From assembly GCA_036877525.1 (NCBI GenBank), contig JAZGTH010000100.1:2625896-2689895 (forward strand): a DNA stretch of 64,000 nt. The letters are read 5' to 3'. This document shows positions 36,861-47,754 of the stretch, piece by piece; the stretch's first letter is position 1, and every line of letters starts with the position of its first letter. The notes under the pieces were generated by a model. That model was not told the DNA's origin. It saw only the letters and a list, made by a program, of their open reading frames with translations, and searched no databases. The DNA comes from Chromobotia macracanthus (lineage: Eukaryota > Chordata > Actinopteri > Cypriniformes > Botiidae). A program made the position numbers and the translations under genes.

Positions 36861-38413
36861 ACATTTAACAGAGTAACAATTATATTTCGAGCCACAGCCC
36901 AGGTGCTACAGCCAATGAAAACAAACAGATGAAGTTTAAACTATGCTTTCCCTTGACCCTGGACACATGATACATAGCAGCTTCTTAGATTGAACGTTTA
37001 CTGCTACAAACAACAGATACTAGCGTTTTTGAAAGCCATATTGATAGTAACTGCAGGTAACTAAATGCAACAACGTGGAAAACATTGAAAACGTAGGAAA
37101 AGATCAGTGCCCTTTTCACTACGAATACTGAAAAGGCATCTTAATTACAACCAAGGTCTTTTTTTAACCATGAATCAACTAAAAGACATGCAACAGTACT
37201 TTCCCACTAAAGTCATCTCGGTCAACCCACCAAAGGACAGGAAAAATCCTGCGTTCATACAACGACCACAGACTTACAAAGTACAACAACCATGTCATTT
37301 CCAACAAGCAACATTTTAACCAAAGGTTATTTCCTTCAGACATGACAAATAAAGAAATTGCATAAAGACTCAATAGAATAGTTATCATCTTAGTTATTTG
37401 GATAAATCAAAAAAGGGGAAGATTAATAAAGAAAATAAGAAACATTAGCTGATTAAGAAATGTTGGGGAAAGCTGTTTTAATTTAGTAGCAATACTGAGT
37501 GTCCAGAGAAAGGTCCTATTTGTGATTCGTCAATGCAGCTCTCAGCCTTTATGAAAAGCCATGCAATTTATGGTAATGAGCTTTTTGAAGGTTATGACCA
37601 CAGTAAACTAATTTGTTAGGGGAATGGCAAAAGCTGGCACAAACACTACTCAATCATTAAAGCTTGTGTGGGGAAAAAACTATTAAAGTAATGGTCAACT
37701 ACCCTGCAGAGGAAAAGAACGTCCAACACAAGCCCAGTAAACCCGTACTAATATATAACATGGTGAAACATGGATGTCACATCACACAAATTACTTTCCA
37801 GGACCATTTTGAACATTAATATAGTTGAAATAAGAGCAGAAATATAACAAGTAACGGGAAAAGGCGTCAGAGCTCAGACCACCGCCCAAAGCAGCAACAC
37901 AAGAAAAAAATAACCTGGCTTACTGGCTGAAAATGGACCATCAAGGTTGCGCCACTGACGTTTTAGATTAATGCAAGAATTTAGGTCAGCAGCGGCCTTC
38001 CAATATATGTTGGCTTCGCTGTGCCTGGCCCTGTCATAAATAGTCAGGATTTTACATAATTCTTCACCTTCTTATTAAGGTTTTGGAGAATGTCGCACAT
38101 GGGGTGGGGTGGATCTGCCCTAAATATGGCATTCGAGGCCAGCGCGAGCCAATAAAAATAAATCCCGTGGCGATCACAGAGGAAAACAGATAACTAATGA
38201 AAGAGCAATAAGCCATCACTTTGTCTGATGCAATTACAACATATTGTTTGTGACCTTGTTTCAGGAAGGTCTTTGTTAACTGCCAACACAGTTACTTTGA
38301 TAAAAATCAAACACCACCTCTATAATATGCTGCTATTTGAATCTCATTCATTGCAGGGTCTGGCCTGCTCTGCATAGAATTTCAAATGGCTGGCTAATCT
38401 CCCTTTACATTTA
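36861..38413. other. AT-rich, with a moderately GC-rich block
   Basis: About 37900-38400 contains CCAATAAAAATAAATCCCGTGG-like motifs and may be conserved. The rest is AT-rich with no gene seen. Confidence 0.4.
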
Positions 38414-38774
38414 TTTAAAGCTGCAAGCCATAACTTTTTTTGGTTAAAAATAAATAAAAATCAGTTACTGGGCAAGTACATGACAGTTTTCAACACTGCT
38501 TATTATGGATCTCGCAATGGTAAATTTGTAGTAATGATTTATAATTTGACTTGTCATGTCCGATTTCATGGGAAATGTCCGTCTGTAAACACAGATTAGA
38601 AGATCCAGCTACCATATCACGTCTGGGTACTTTTGATGGTGCAGTGCCTGTAGCTTGTTCTTACAGCAGTTGTTTAGTTTGTCATGCATGTTAAGAAAAT
38701 AAAGCTACAAGTACCCTGCAGTTTTCGTTTTTAAACACAAATGGCAGCAGAGAGGCAAAAGTTATGCAGCTTTA
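38414..38774. mobile_element. Inverted-repeat element with TTAAAGCTGCA ends, copy 2
   Basis: Left end TTTAAAGCTGCAAGCCATAA, right end AAGTTATGCAGCTTTAA, giving terminal inverted repeats of about 16-20 bases. It contains TGATTTATAATTTGAC and GGGAAATGTCC as in copy 1 and is non-coding. Confidence 0.85.
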
Positions 38775-38979
38775 ACACAGAACAGTGCTTCCCTGCAGGA
38801 AATGCGTTTAGAGATAGGTGATGGCATCCAACACCATACTGCCCTGATATATTAACCAGGGTTTACAAGGCCAGTCGACTACATATGTAGGTTTGCCCTT
38901 ATTGCTGACCTTACAATGCACTTAGTATCCTGTACTTGAATAATGCTGTCTTGGCTCCTTGGTGCAATTTATTCCAACT

Positions 38980-39430
38980 AATGACCATCAAGGGCCCATA
39001 AATCAGCATTAGGTTCCTTTAAACCGAGCTGGTGACTCGGGCAGAGCACAGATAGAGACCGTAACCCCATGCCTAGCCTTGTATTGGCACCTCTATTGAT
39101 TTTAATTAGTCTAATTAGTTCATTATTTCCAAAATCAAACGCTGCATTTATTACGGGAAGCTTTAGTCCAGTGACATAGCATGACGGACAAATACAGTAA
39201 TGAAGCTGATCAATTAATGCTTGAAAGGAACTCATTAACAACCAAATTACCATAACCTCCAATAGTGACCTGGGAGACCCCTGGCGAGCAGCTAGTCATC
39301 ACTTTTGCCTACGCTGCTCAGAGGGCTTGAGTTTGCTGCAGCTAATGGGAACTTTGCCTGGAGGAACTTCAATTAGCACACACGCCAGGCTGCTGCACCT
39401 TCTTCTGCGCGTGTGATTTCACAAACCCAC
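38980..39430. promoter_or_regulatory. Candidate conserved non-coding element
   Basis: Strong run of homeodomain-type cores (TTTTAATTAGTCTAATTAG, GATCAATTAATGC, AACTTCAATTAGCAC). The 94-codon - strand frame crossing it is not splice-bounded. Confidence 0.45.
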
Positions 39431-39519
39431 CTCTCAGAGTCTGAGCTCTTCTACCGGTGCTTCCTCCCCTGTGTTTATCATCCAGCAAGACACACTGACA
39501 CAAGAAAGCTGGTTGTTAT

Positions 39520-39700
39520 TATCCTCTAACACCGCATTGGGGGCGTGTGGGGCGGCGATGAGGCACTAACACCAGCTCTCATTACTGCCGATGCCGCCCT
39601 GGGCACAGCTGGTGCAGGGGCCGTCTTGAGTGCTGTCACGGCTAAAGGTACAGCACAGAGATCTTGGCACAGGCATGTTGTACACAGGAGTGTCACATAG
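39520..39700. other. GC-rich block with open frames on both strands
   Basis: A + strand frame (39554-39700) and a - strand frame are both open; the + frame is Ala/Thr/Gly-rich. Probably a conserved or simply GC-rich segment; no matching splice sites. Confidence 0.25.
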
Positions 39701-39757
39701 CAAAGGCACTTTAGCAGAGCTATTATATGGGGGTGCAGGACACCTTGTGTATATATG

Positions 39758-39890
39758 TTTGTGTAGCTCAACTGGTGTAGTGCCAGCAACACTGAGATCA
39801 TGGGTATGATTCTTAAGAAATTAATTCTTAAGAAACTTGAATGTTCTGTATGTAGTCATTTTGAATCAAAGCACCTGCCTAATGGATAAA
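39758..39890 (+). mobile_element. tRNA-derived SINE, + orientation, decayed
   Basis: TGTAGCTCAACTGGTGTAG (box A-like) and GGGTATGATTCTTAAG (box B-like) followed by a tail with GTCATTTTGAATCAAAGCAC, equivalent to the LINE/SINE tails elsewhere. Confidence 0.7.
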
Positions 39891-39894
39891 ATCA

Positions 39895-40070
39895 GAACAT
39901 ACATATGACATATAATATATAAATAGATATATAAAGGATATATAACATATATAAAGGAAGAGTAAGATATATAGTAAGCTATATAGTAAAAATCAGAAGG
40001 GTTATATATATGCTTATATATAGGCTATATATAATAAGTTATAAGGTTATATATATATAGTAAGTATTGT
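39895..40070. repeat. ATATA-rich low-complexity tract
   Basis: Imperfect repeats of TATATA, ATATATAAAGGATATATAAC and AGTAAGCTATATAG type. Confidence 0.8.
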
Positions 40071-40869
40071 GGTTGTAGTGCCATGAAAGTGTTAAAAACA
40101 GCCAACTGCTTTTGAAATAGGCTCCACAACACTCAATACAGTATGTATTAAGCTAAAGAAACACAATTAATGACACCATTGTTGCCAGATTTTAAAAAAA
40201 CATGATAATGAAAAATATAACCAAACGTTTGAGATGCCTCACTCTTCTCTATGTAAGCTGCACTTGCATTACAGGAAAAAGCCGCCCGTGGAGGTTACCA
40301 ATATGGTCACTGAGTAAACTAGCTTCCCTTTTTGGATTTTGTCTGACATGAAAAACACTTTTCTAGCCCAGCTGTACATGAGCAATTACACCAACCTTCT
40401 ACAACACTTCCTTGATGTTCAGACATGATGTGATAAACTGTGAAAAGAGATGAAGAGAGGCATATTATGCAGATCAAAGGAAGGGCTAAGGAGCAGACAG
40501 CGGTTTGATTAGAAAGAAGTATTGAAGGTGTTCGGCACAAAGGGGAGGAGGGAGCTGGGTCTCGTCAACTGCGGCCAGAGGGGCCCAGAGGAACCATGAG
40601 GTCAAGTGGAACCCACTGAGTCGCATCAGGGTGGCAGGGCTGGAAATGAGTCCCACGCTGGCGTGCTGGATCAAAGCCCGGCTCTACTGATCCCTCATGC
40701 CCAAAGGCCAGCAGTCAAGGTGAAGCCAGAATTAAAATCCCGAGCTCAAGGGCGGAAAATGAGTTTTGAAAAATGAATGAGGTACCGTCCCATGACTTTG
40801 GGGGGAGAGAGATATTGCAGAGAGCGTGAATGAGGGAATGAAGCAGGGGAATATAAGCATATGACTCAC
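40071..40869. other. Unassigned; GC-richer in its second half
   Basis: Probably intronic to the - strand gene, just downstream of its exon at 40870-40992. About 40480-40760 is GC-rich and may be conserved. Confidence 0.35.
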
Positions 40870-40992
40870 ATCCAGGCCAAGCATGTGTTGAGTGCGATGG
40901 ATCGCTTATGTGAGAAGCTAATGTCAGTTTTCAGCTCCTGGATCTCAGCTCGCAGACAGCTGCTGTTCTCCTCCAGGCATAAGGTCCAAATC
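40870..40992 (-). CDS. Internal exon of an unrecognised coiled-coil protein gene
   Basis: On the - strand an acceptor (GATTTTGGCAG) precedes a 123-base exon that ends at a strong donor (GGAT/GTGAGT). Only one frame is open throughout. It enters in phase 2 (one base, then ATT TGG) and leaves in phase 2 (TGG AT/). The 40 complete codons give a Leu/Glu/Lys-rich segment including CLEENSSCLRAEIQELK, typical of coiled coil, then a basic stretch with HKRS. The exiting phase exactly fits the exon at 27405-27543 on the same strand, the shared codon becoming ATT (Ile). I do not recognise the family. The apparent intron to the next exon is about 13 kb. The exon lies about 3.3 kb upstream of pex2, facing away from it. 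No partner exon further 5' could be placed. Confidence 0.6.
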
Positions 40993-42315
40993 CTGCCAAA
41001 ATCACAAAGGCAACATCTCCAACCCCTCCGCACTTCTGCAAATCCAATCTGTCTAAACGAACACGTTAGCCTTAGCTTTGATATAAGCTTTGGAACATCT
41101 GCTCCAGGTTGGATGTAGGAGACCTCTTGGCCATGAGCTTAGCTTATCACAAGGTTTCTGGGGTTGATTAATCCTATGTATGTTGCACACTGATAAAACA
41201 CAACAACGTGGATATAACTTCAAGTAATTACAAGGGGTCATGTGGATAGATGATAGATCTTTAAAAAAACACTTGTGTTCAAAACCAGCAGTTCTTGACT
41301 GGCGATTTGCAAGGCAAAGATAGGATGCACACAGTACAGGAGGAAACAAAGCTACATTTTAATAATGTAATATGACTAACTATAGCATTGTGCATTAAGA
41401 TATAGTGATAAATTAATGGGCTTATCAGCTTTAAATAAAGAAGAATTATTTCTATTTCTGTTGTTTCTGAAACCATAAAGCAGTGTCTCACAAAAAAAGT
41501 CACAATTTTGACACAAATGAATGTTTTTACTTGGTAGAAGCTAGACAAATAAGACAGGCGACAACAGGTTGTGCGGATTGCCTTCGTCCTCCAAAACCAT
41601 GCACAAAACCATGCACAAAACAATGCAAGATCAAAGAAAACATACATCTGCATTTTGTTGGGCCTATACAGTATATGTTAATATTAATCTTTCAATGTTT
41701 AAATTTATCTACGTTTTATTATGGACAACTAAGTCCTAATGCAAACCCATTTGAGAACCACTGTATTGAATTTTGAAACTGTTTGGAATATTCATTTTAA
41801 TCGTGTTTATGCGTAAACTGATTGCAACAGGCAGGAGTGCTTTAAAAAGCCACTTCTTCAAAACAATTACAATCTTGCAAAACGGGTTAATAAATTCGGT
41901 TATGTATTACAACCATTCAATCAGTACATTTTGGTTGCTCGCATTACCAGGTTCAAAGCATTCTTTACATTACCAGAGGCAAATAAGCAGCTTTTAATGC
42001 TTTGAATCCATTCAATTGCCAATTATGTACATTAGAACAATGGTTACTGCAGTCAGGGGACAACAGGATAATATACCACTGGGACAGACGAGATGCATTC
42101 TTCAATCTAATTTTGCCGATTCTTGAAAACATAAAGGGATGGAAATGGAGTTCATACACAACCGTATCATCAATACTATGTGGTCCAGCTAATGAACTCC
42201 TCAGTAATCTGAGTAACATGTGCTCTTTTGTTTTTTCTTTGAATTCGAGAGGTCATTTGCAGTAATAGAGGCTAATATTGACATTAGTTTAAATATTAAC
42301 CAAATGCATATGACC
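40993..42315. other. Intergenic or intronic, no gene seen
   Basis: Several frames of 85-124 codons overlap on both strands without splice support. A triplicated CAAAACCATGCA-like sequence occurs near 41595-41625. Confidence 0.4.
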
Positions 42316-42585
42316 AACAGTTTTAGGTTGTAAGAATGTTTCCCTAACATTTCTGTTAAATAACAAAAACTTTAAAAATGTTATTCTGAATGCTCTAGAA
42401 ATGTTTTATAGGCATTGCATTAACGTTATTGCTTGGTAGAAGGATGTTAGTCAAACTATTTTTAATTCCTTGATGTTTTTCCACTAAAAACCTAAGTTTT
42501 TTAAATATATATAATGTAAAAAAGTTATCTTGATGTTACCGGAAAGGTTTTTATAACTTTGAAAGCACATTCCCTGTTAGCTGGG
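42316..42585 (-). mobile_element. CCCAGCTAACA-family element, copy 8 (reverse, left end decayed)
   Basis: Starts CAACAGTTTTAGGTTGTAAG and ends ATTCCCTGTTAGCTGGG, with the family interior between. Confidence 0.85.
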
Positions 42586-43879
42586 TTGTTGCATGAGACA
42601 GATCTAAGAGTAAAACCTACCCAAATATACATTTTCAACCTTACCTTTGTCAGGGAAAATGGCTTTAAACTAGGTTAGGTTCAACGGCACCAGTGGCCAT
42701 ACAGAGAGGTAAATTATTTACAATACATACTGATAAATTATTAAAATATCTATTAGTGCAGGGCATGCTAAATAGCAGTTAGAGCTTATTGAAGGGGGTA
42801 ATGTGAATTTTCACCTAGAGAGAGTTACAGACCCTGCTGTCCCCATTACTGGAGAAATTATTAGTAATCCTCAACATATCTTTGTCTCATTTGGGAAAAG
42901 GCCAATTGTCCTGTGTTCAAAATGGGCAAAGATGACATATATATATATATATATATATATATACTGGACACAATTATAACTTGGAAACATAGATGAAACC
43001 ACAATTCAAATCATTGTTAAATCTGAATCAACTGTACACCAAGCTGTAAACATTCATTCAACTCAAACACATATTATTCTTTCAATGTGAATGTTTTTTG
43101 TAATGATTGTCTTCATGAAAACTCAGACCTTGAGGATTTTAAAAAGGGCACAAGAGGGCAAGAATTCTGAGTCCTGTACACAATAGTCAACAATCTTTGG
43201 TACAATAGGTAAACACCTTTAAGAAATACATTGTTAAAGCACGATCAACAATCAGTGAACTGTGCACCGTTTCAAGTAAACAGACGGCATTATGTCTACC
43301 AAATAAACCCAATAAAAATAGCTTAAATTCTACTCTTGAAGTTCTGTTAAAACTTTCTTTGCATTAAAAATCATATTATATGAGGAACATATAGTTGTGT
43401 ATATTTGTTACAAAAAATGAAGCATGCTTAAAAGCATGACCACCAAATAATAAAACCAACTGAATATAAGTTAAGTTTTTTATCATCTAAAAACTCCAGA
43501 AACAACACGGATCTAAACACTTCACGTAAATCGATGAAGACGGTTCGAGCATTTAAATAAAAGCGCATGAATCATATTATTGCATTATATGCAATTCGAA
43601 ATAAAACTTGAAAAAATGAAGCCATCACAAATGTAGCCTAAATATTATACTCAGTGTTGTATTGCATTGCTTGACGTCTTTGTTATCTGTAAAGCATTTA
43701 TTTTCTGCATACAGACAAGTGCGTCCGGTCCAATGCATTGCGAAAACTAAACAGCTTCGCACACTATACAACAAAGCAATATGCATTCACCACGATTTTC
43801 ATTTCCTGAAAAAAAGTGCATGAAAATACCCCAACCCTGTCATTATCTTCACTAAGTGTGCATTACTACGACCGTTTTC
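42586..43879. other. AT-rich upstream flank of the CpG island
   Basis: Contains an (AT)n array at 42937-42963. No exon supported on either strand. Confidence 0.5.
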
Positions 43880-44260
43880 ATGCTTACTGCAGCTTGCCTT
43901 CATCTCTCCGCCGCTTCGCCTCACGCGTGCTGCTCACCAGAGCCCGCCTCCCGCTTCAAAACGATTGGTCAACGCGTCGGGTCGCTCGAACGCTTCCTAT
44001 TCTGATTGGACGGTGCTTTCCTAGACGCGGACGTCCGAGGGTTGCGTTGCGTCGACAGACTCCGCCCCCCCGTGCAGTTCGCGTTCGCGTTTGCAGAAAC
44101 GCGTCTTAATGCTGCAAAATGCGATTGGATGCATGTGATCACAGACGCGGAGAAAATGCAATCCGCAATTGGCTCCTCTGCCTCGGGGAGGGGTTTGACG
44201 ACGTAACGCGGAAACGGGGGAAGAAGAGCGCTTGGTCCAGACGACACCGTCAGTCTTATT
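43880..44260. promoter_or_regulatory. CpG-rich promoter of pex2, possibly bidirectional
   Basis: This is the densest CpG stretch in an otherwise AT-rich window, directly upstream of the inferred pex2 start codon. It has no TATA box near the start. Four ATTGG motifs (reverse CCAAT boxes, NF-Y type) lie at 43964-43968, 44005-44009, 44124-44128 and 44168-44172, all in the same orientation. A CRE-like TGACGACGTAA lies at 44196-44206. On the - strand a strong donor-like CTG/GTGAGC falls at 43938/43937, which would suit a non-coding first exon of a divergent transcript. A housekeeping CpG-island promoter is the simplest reading; bidirectionality is inference. Confidence 0.75.
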
Positions 44261-44264
44261 ATGG
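44261..44264 (+). CDS. pex2: pex2 initiator exon: ATG plus one base, then GT donor
   Basis: At the 3' edge of the CpG-rich promoter the sequence reads TTATT-ATGG followed by GTAATT. Taking the donor after ATGG leaves one base of codon 2. The acceptor at 49307-49308 opens with CT in the matching phase, so codon 2 becomes GCT and the protein begins M-A-G-A-G-G-D-K in the frame of the main exon. The upstream exon is otherwise 5' UTR whose start is not visible. The intron (44265-49308) is 5,044 bases. The match of ATG, donor, phase and CpG island supports it, but no transcript was seen and an additional 5' exon cannot be excluded. Confidence 0.75.
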
Positions 44265-45169
44265 GTAATTATTCAACATTTGACTCCTTTATATCTCGTA
44301 TAGATTTAAATGAAAGTTTAATGCACACGCGTTTATTTGCGCGTCAGCCTAACAATACATCCATGCGTGTTGTCACGTCTAACAAGATTTAAAGAGCGTT
44401 ATTGCAATCAGTCTGTTTTATTATTATTGTTGTTATTATTATTATTAGCAATCGAGGTTGTGGTACAGAACTACAGTCATTTAAGGATGCATTATGTCTT
44501 ATTATTATTATCGACGCTGCCCTGCAAGCAATTGTACAATCTGCATGTGAAATTGCAGCGATTAGCATATTTATTTTAGATAACTGTGCACACGAATAAC
44601 AACTTGTCCTGTTTATGCGATTTTTTTGTTTGTTTGTTTGTTTCTGATCACGCAAATCGTCGTGCTTTCGCTTTATGCAATTCAAAGGTGATTGTTTTCT
44701 TTCTTACACCGCCGGTGATTGTTAAACTTGTGATAACCTGACTAATCCAACACTGTCATAAAATATTAAAATGGCAAAAATATTTTAAAAGCTGATCACA
44801 CAGCTTGAATGAAACCCTACATTCATGCATTAGGATTTCCAGTAGCAACAGTAACCATAGTAACAAGGGAAATGGCAGAAAGTAAGGTTACCATGGTACA
44901 GTTTTATTGGTTGGTTAAGTTTCAGATAGTTTCGAGGTGCAGAATTAGGATAGTTGATAATTATGGATTGACGAAGGTCTAAGTGCCCATAACACACTTA
45001 ACATAATGAATGAGCTCAAATCAGACTGCAGGATGATCTCAGCTCAGGTCAAAAGGTTGTCTATAGATTTGTCGCATTTATGGACGGGCTGTGTTGTTGG
45101 ATTCATTTTCCTGATGTGTTTGGAACTGAGCTTGAATCGTTTGGCCATTTGTGGAGAAATGTTTACCAA

Positions 45170-45350
45170 CCCAGCTACTAATGTTGGGCTGTAAACGTTT
45201 TTTTAATGTCTGTGAAGTAATAAAAACGTCCATTTTTTTCCGATGCATTAACGTTATTGTTAAAAGAGTGTTTACAAGTTTTTAAAGTAAAAACGTTCCA
45301 CTAACATTACTGCAAGAAACTTTGAGAGAACTTACAGAGAACATTAGGCA
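45170..45350 (-). mobile_element. CCCAGCTAACA-family element, copy 9 (reverse, internally shortened)
   Basis: Begins CCCAGCTACTAATGTTGGGC and contains CACTAACATTACTGCAAG near its right side; the right terminal repeat has decayed. It lies in pex2 intron 1. Confidence 0.75.
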
Positions 45351-46389
45351 AGTTGCTGTTTCCATAAACAAGGAGACCGTTAATATTATATTATACAGCC
45401 ATGGTAAGCCGAATCTGGACTAGGTTTAGAAGAAAAACAAAAATGGTTTAATAGAAGCATTTTAAGACACAGTGTCATGGAATAAAGATGGTGTGTTAGC
45501 CTTTAATAAAAAATGTGTTGAGAAATGATCAGATTTTTTTATCCGAATGCATATCGTCTTATAAAGGGGATGAAGAATTGTGAGACAAATGTATTGAAAC
45601 AGACATGCTTTATGTAGACCCCGCACAGCCTTACTGCCCTCTGTACACCATTATATGCATCTTCACAATTTTCTCATTTATTAACTGTTGAGTCGCTCCT
45701 GCTGGCTCAGCCTTTAAATGTTTCATGAGATTTTAAGCTGTTTTTTTCTGCCCAACTCTGTATTTAATACTTGAGGCTTTAAATCTTCCACCTTCATACT
45801 TGCAAAATCAATTGATTCTTTTAAATAATTTACATTTCGTGCAAACAGGATTTAGCAATGCATATTTTTGCGTCAGACTTGCTTTAAAATATGTTTCTTA
45901 GACTTAAAGTTCTGTTTAAAAGACTGCGGTTTTTGCGACTCATTGGTAATTAGGGAAATGGGGCAGTCATTAGACCGGACCTTAAACCCCGAGTGCTTTT
46001 GCAGACATTCATATTTTATGATACAGACGTAGAACAATTAGAACGCTCACCGGACGGGTATTTTAGCAGTACTGTAATCCCATTTCAGGATGACATCACC
46101 TTGAAAATTCTGAAACTGACATCCCCATCAATTTTCATAATAAAACAGATACTTCTGGGACGGAGTTGAAAGTTGAACGTGTGACATGGAGACCGGCTCA
46201 TTCTTCTGCCAGCTGAAAATGGCGCCGGAGCTGCGTGAGATAAATCACAAATGATTGTGCAGAGGAAGCGTTAGATTCCAGCTTTAAAACCCTGAAGAGT
46301 TTAATGTTACTGAGTGACATCGCTGCTGGAAACAATGCACAATAACAGTCAGCTATTTGTGCATTTAAAAGTATAATGAAATCCATGTA

Positions 46390-46678
46390 CCCAGCTAACA
46401 GTGAATGTTCTCAGAATGTTGGCTGATGTTCTCTTAAAGTTCTCTCATGTTATCGCAAAGTTATCAAAAAATGTTCTTGCAGTAATGCAAGTGGAACTTC
46501 TTTACCTTATATATCATATCAGAATTTTGTTCTTAAGATGTTAGTATAATGTTTTAAAAAGTTACAGAATTAAAAAGGTTTGAATAACGTTATAATAATC
46601 AAGCAATAACGTTAATACAGTGTCTAAAAAACCGGATGTTTTGAACCTTCCTAGAACTTTTGTTGCATTTTTGTTGTT
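46390..46678 (+). mobile_element. CCCAGCTAACA-family element, copy 10 (right end lost)
   Basis: Begins CCCAGCTAACAGTGAATG and is intact to CTTCCTAGAACTTTTGTTGC, where an AT repeat replaces the end. In pex2 intron 1. Confidence 0.88.
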
Positions 46679-47409
46679 ATATATATATATATATATAATT
46701 TAAATATAAAAATTTGCATTCATGACTTCTAGAATTGTTATAATTTTAGGATTACTTATAATATTACAGAAATGATAAAAACTGCAAGTATAACGATGTG
46801 AAAAATCTGTGCCGTAAAAACTGATTCAACTGTATTTTAAATCAGTTTAAATTTTATTAAATAAAATCTCATTTGTAAAAATCTAACAAATCAGATTTAT
46901 TTTTTATCAAGAGGTTGTCTTTTCAGTAGAAATATAAAGGACTAGATTCTCCCACAAGCCCCAAAGGTGGAAAGGCTGCGGCGCGGTCAAGAGCAAGGTC
47001 AAAAAAGCGTCGGCTCCCTTCAAAAAAAATCTCTGAATTCCAAATTGTCCACTAGCTGCAAGAATTCCATGGCCTGCTGCCTTGTAATGCTGAGCCCAAG
47101 GTGACTCTGTGACCCAGCTTATCAGCTGCAGGACTGCAGGCCCGAGCCTCAGTGGGCTGCCTCAGGAGAACATGTTTTATAGCCTGTGCCGGTGTCGGGC
47201 ATTTGTCATTTAATGCTGCCTGTCAGGACCTTGACTTGGCTGATATAACCTTATATGCTCGTTCCCCGTCCATTTTGCAGCCTGAAGATGAGCTCGATTT
47301 CCTATAAAATGCAGCTTATTTGTTATAGAAATAACAACGTGAGCATATTGTGTTGAAATATATATAGAAAAGAAGAAAAACCTAAGAACAATCGGTTTAC
47401 AAATACATT

Positions 47410-47754
47410 CCCAGCTAACAATTTTGGGTTGTAAGAACGTTTCCCTAACATTTGCATTAAATAACAAAAATATTGATATATAAAATATTAAATATTGATA
47501 TAAATATGAAAATGTTATTGATATTTAAAAGTTGTAGGAACGTTCAGAACGTCCAGTTTTTTGACATTGTATTAACGTTATTGTTTGGTGACGAATGTTA
47601 TTCAAACATTTTTCTGTTTTTAAAACTTTAAATGTTTTTTAAACCTTTATAATGTGTAATGTTTTTAAAATGTTACTGCAAAACCTTTTTGATAACTGAG
47701 AAAACGTTGAGAGAACGTTAGCCAACGTTCTGAGAATGTTCCCTGTTAGCTGGG
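47410..47754 (-). mobile_element. CCCAGCTAACA-family element, copy 11 (reverse, best-preserved ends)
   Basis: Both 11-base terminal repeats are perfect: CCCAGCTAACA at the left and TGTTAGCTGGG at the right. ATT flanks both sides. The interior carries several AACGTT palindromes. In pex2 intron 1. Confidence 0.93.

Noticed and set aside
42002..42265. 87-codon + strand frame
   Set aside because: Overlaps an open - strand frame, has no splice support and no recognisable domain; more likely conserved or chance sequence.
42650..42700. Small - strand exon-like segment ending in AAAG/GTAAGG
   Set aside because: The only frame that would reach phase 2 for the 40992 acceptor contains TAA and TGA stops.
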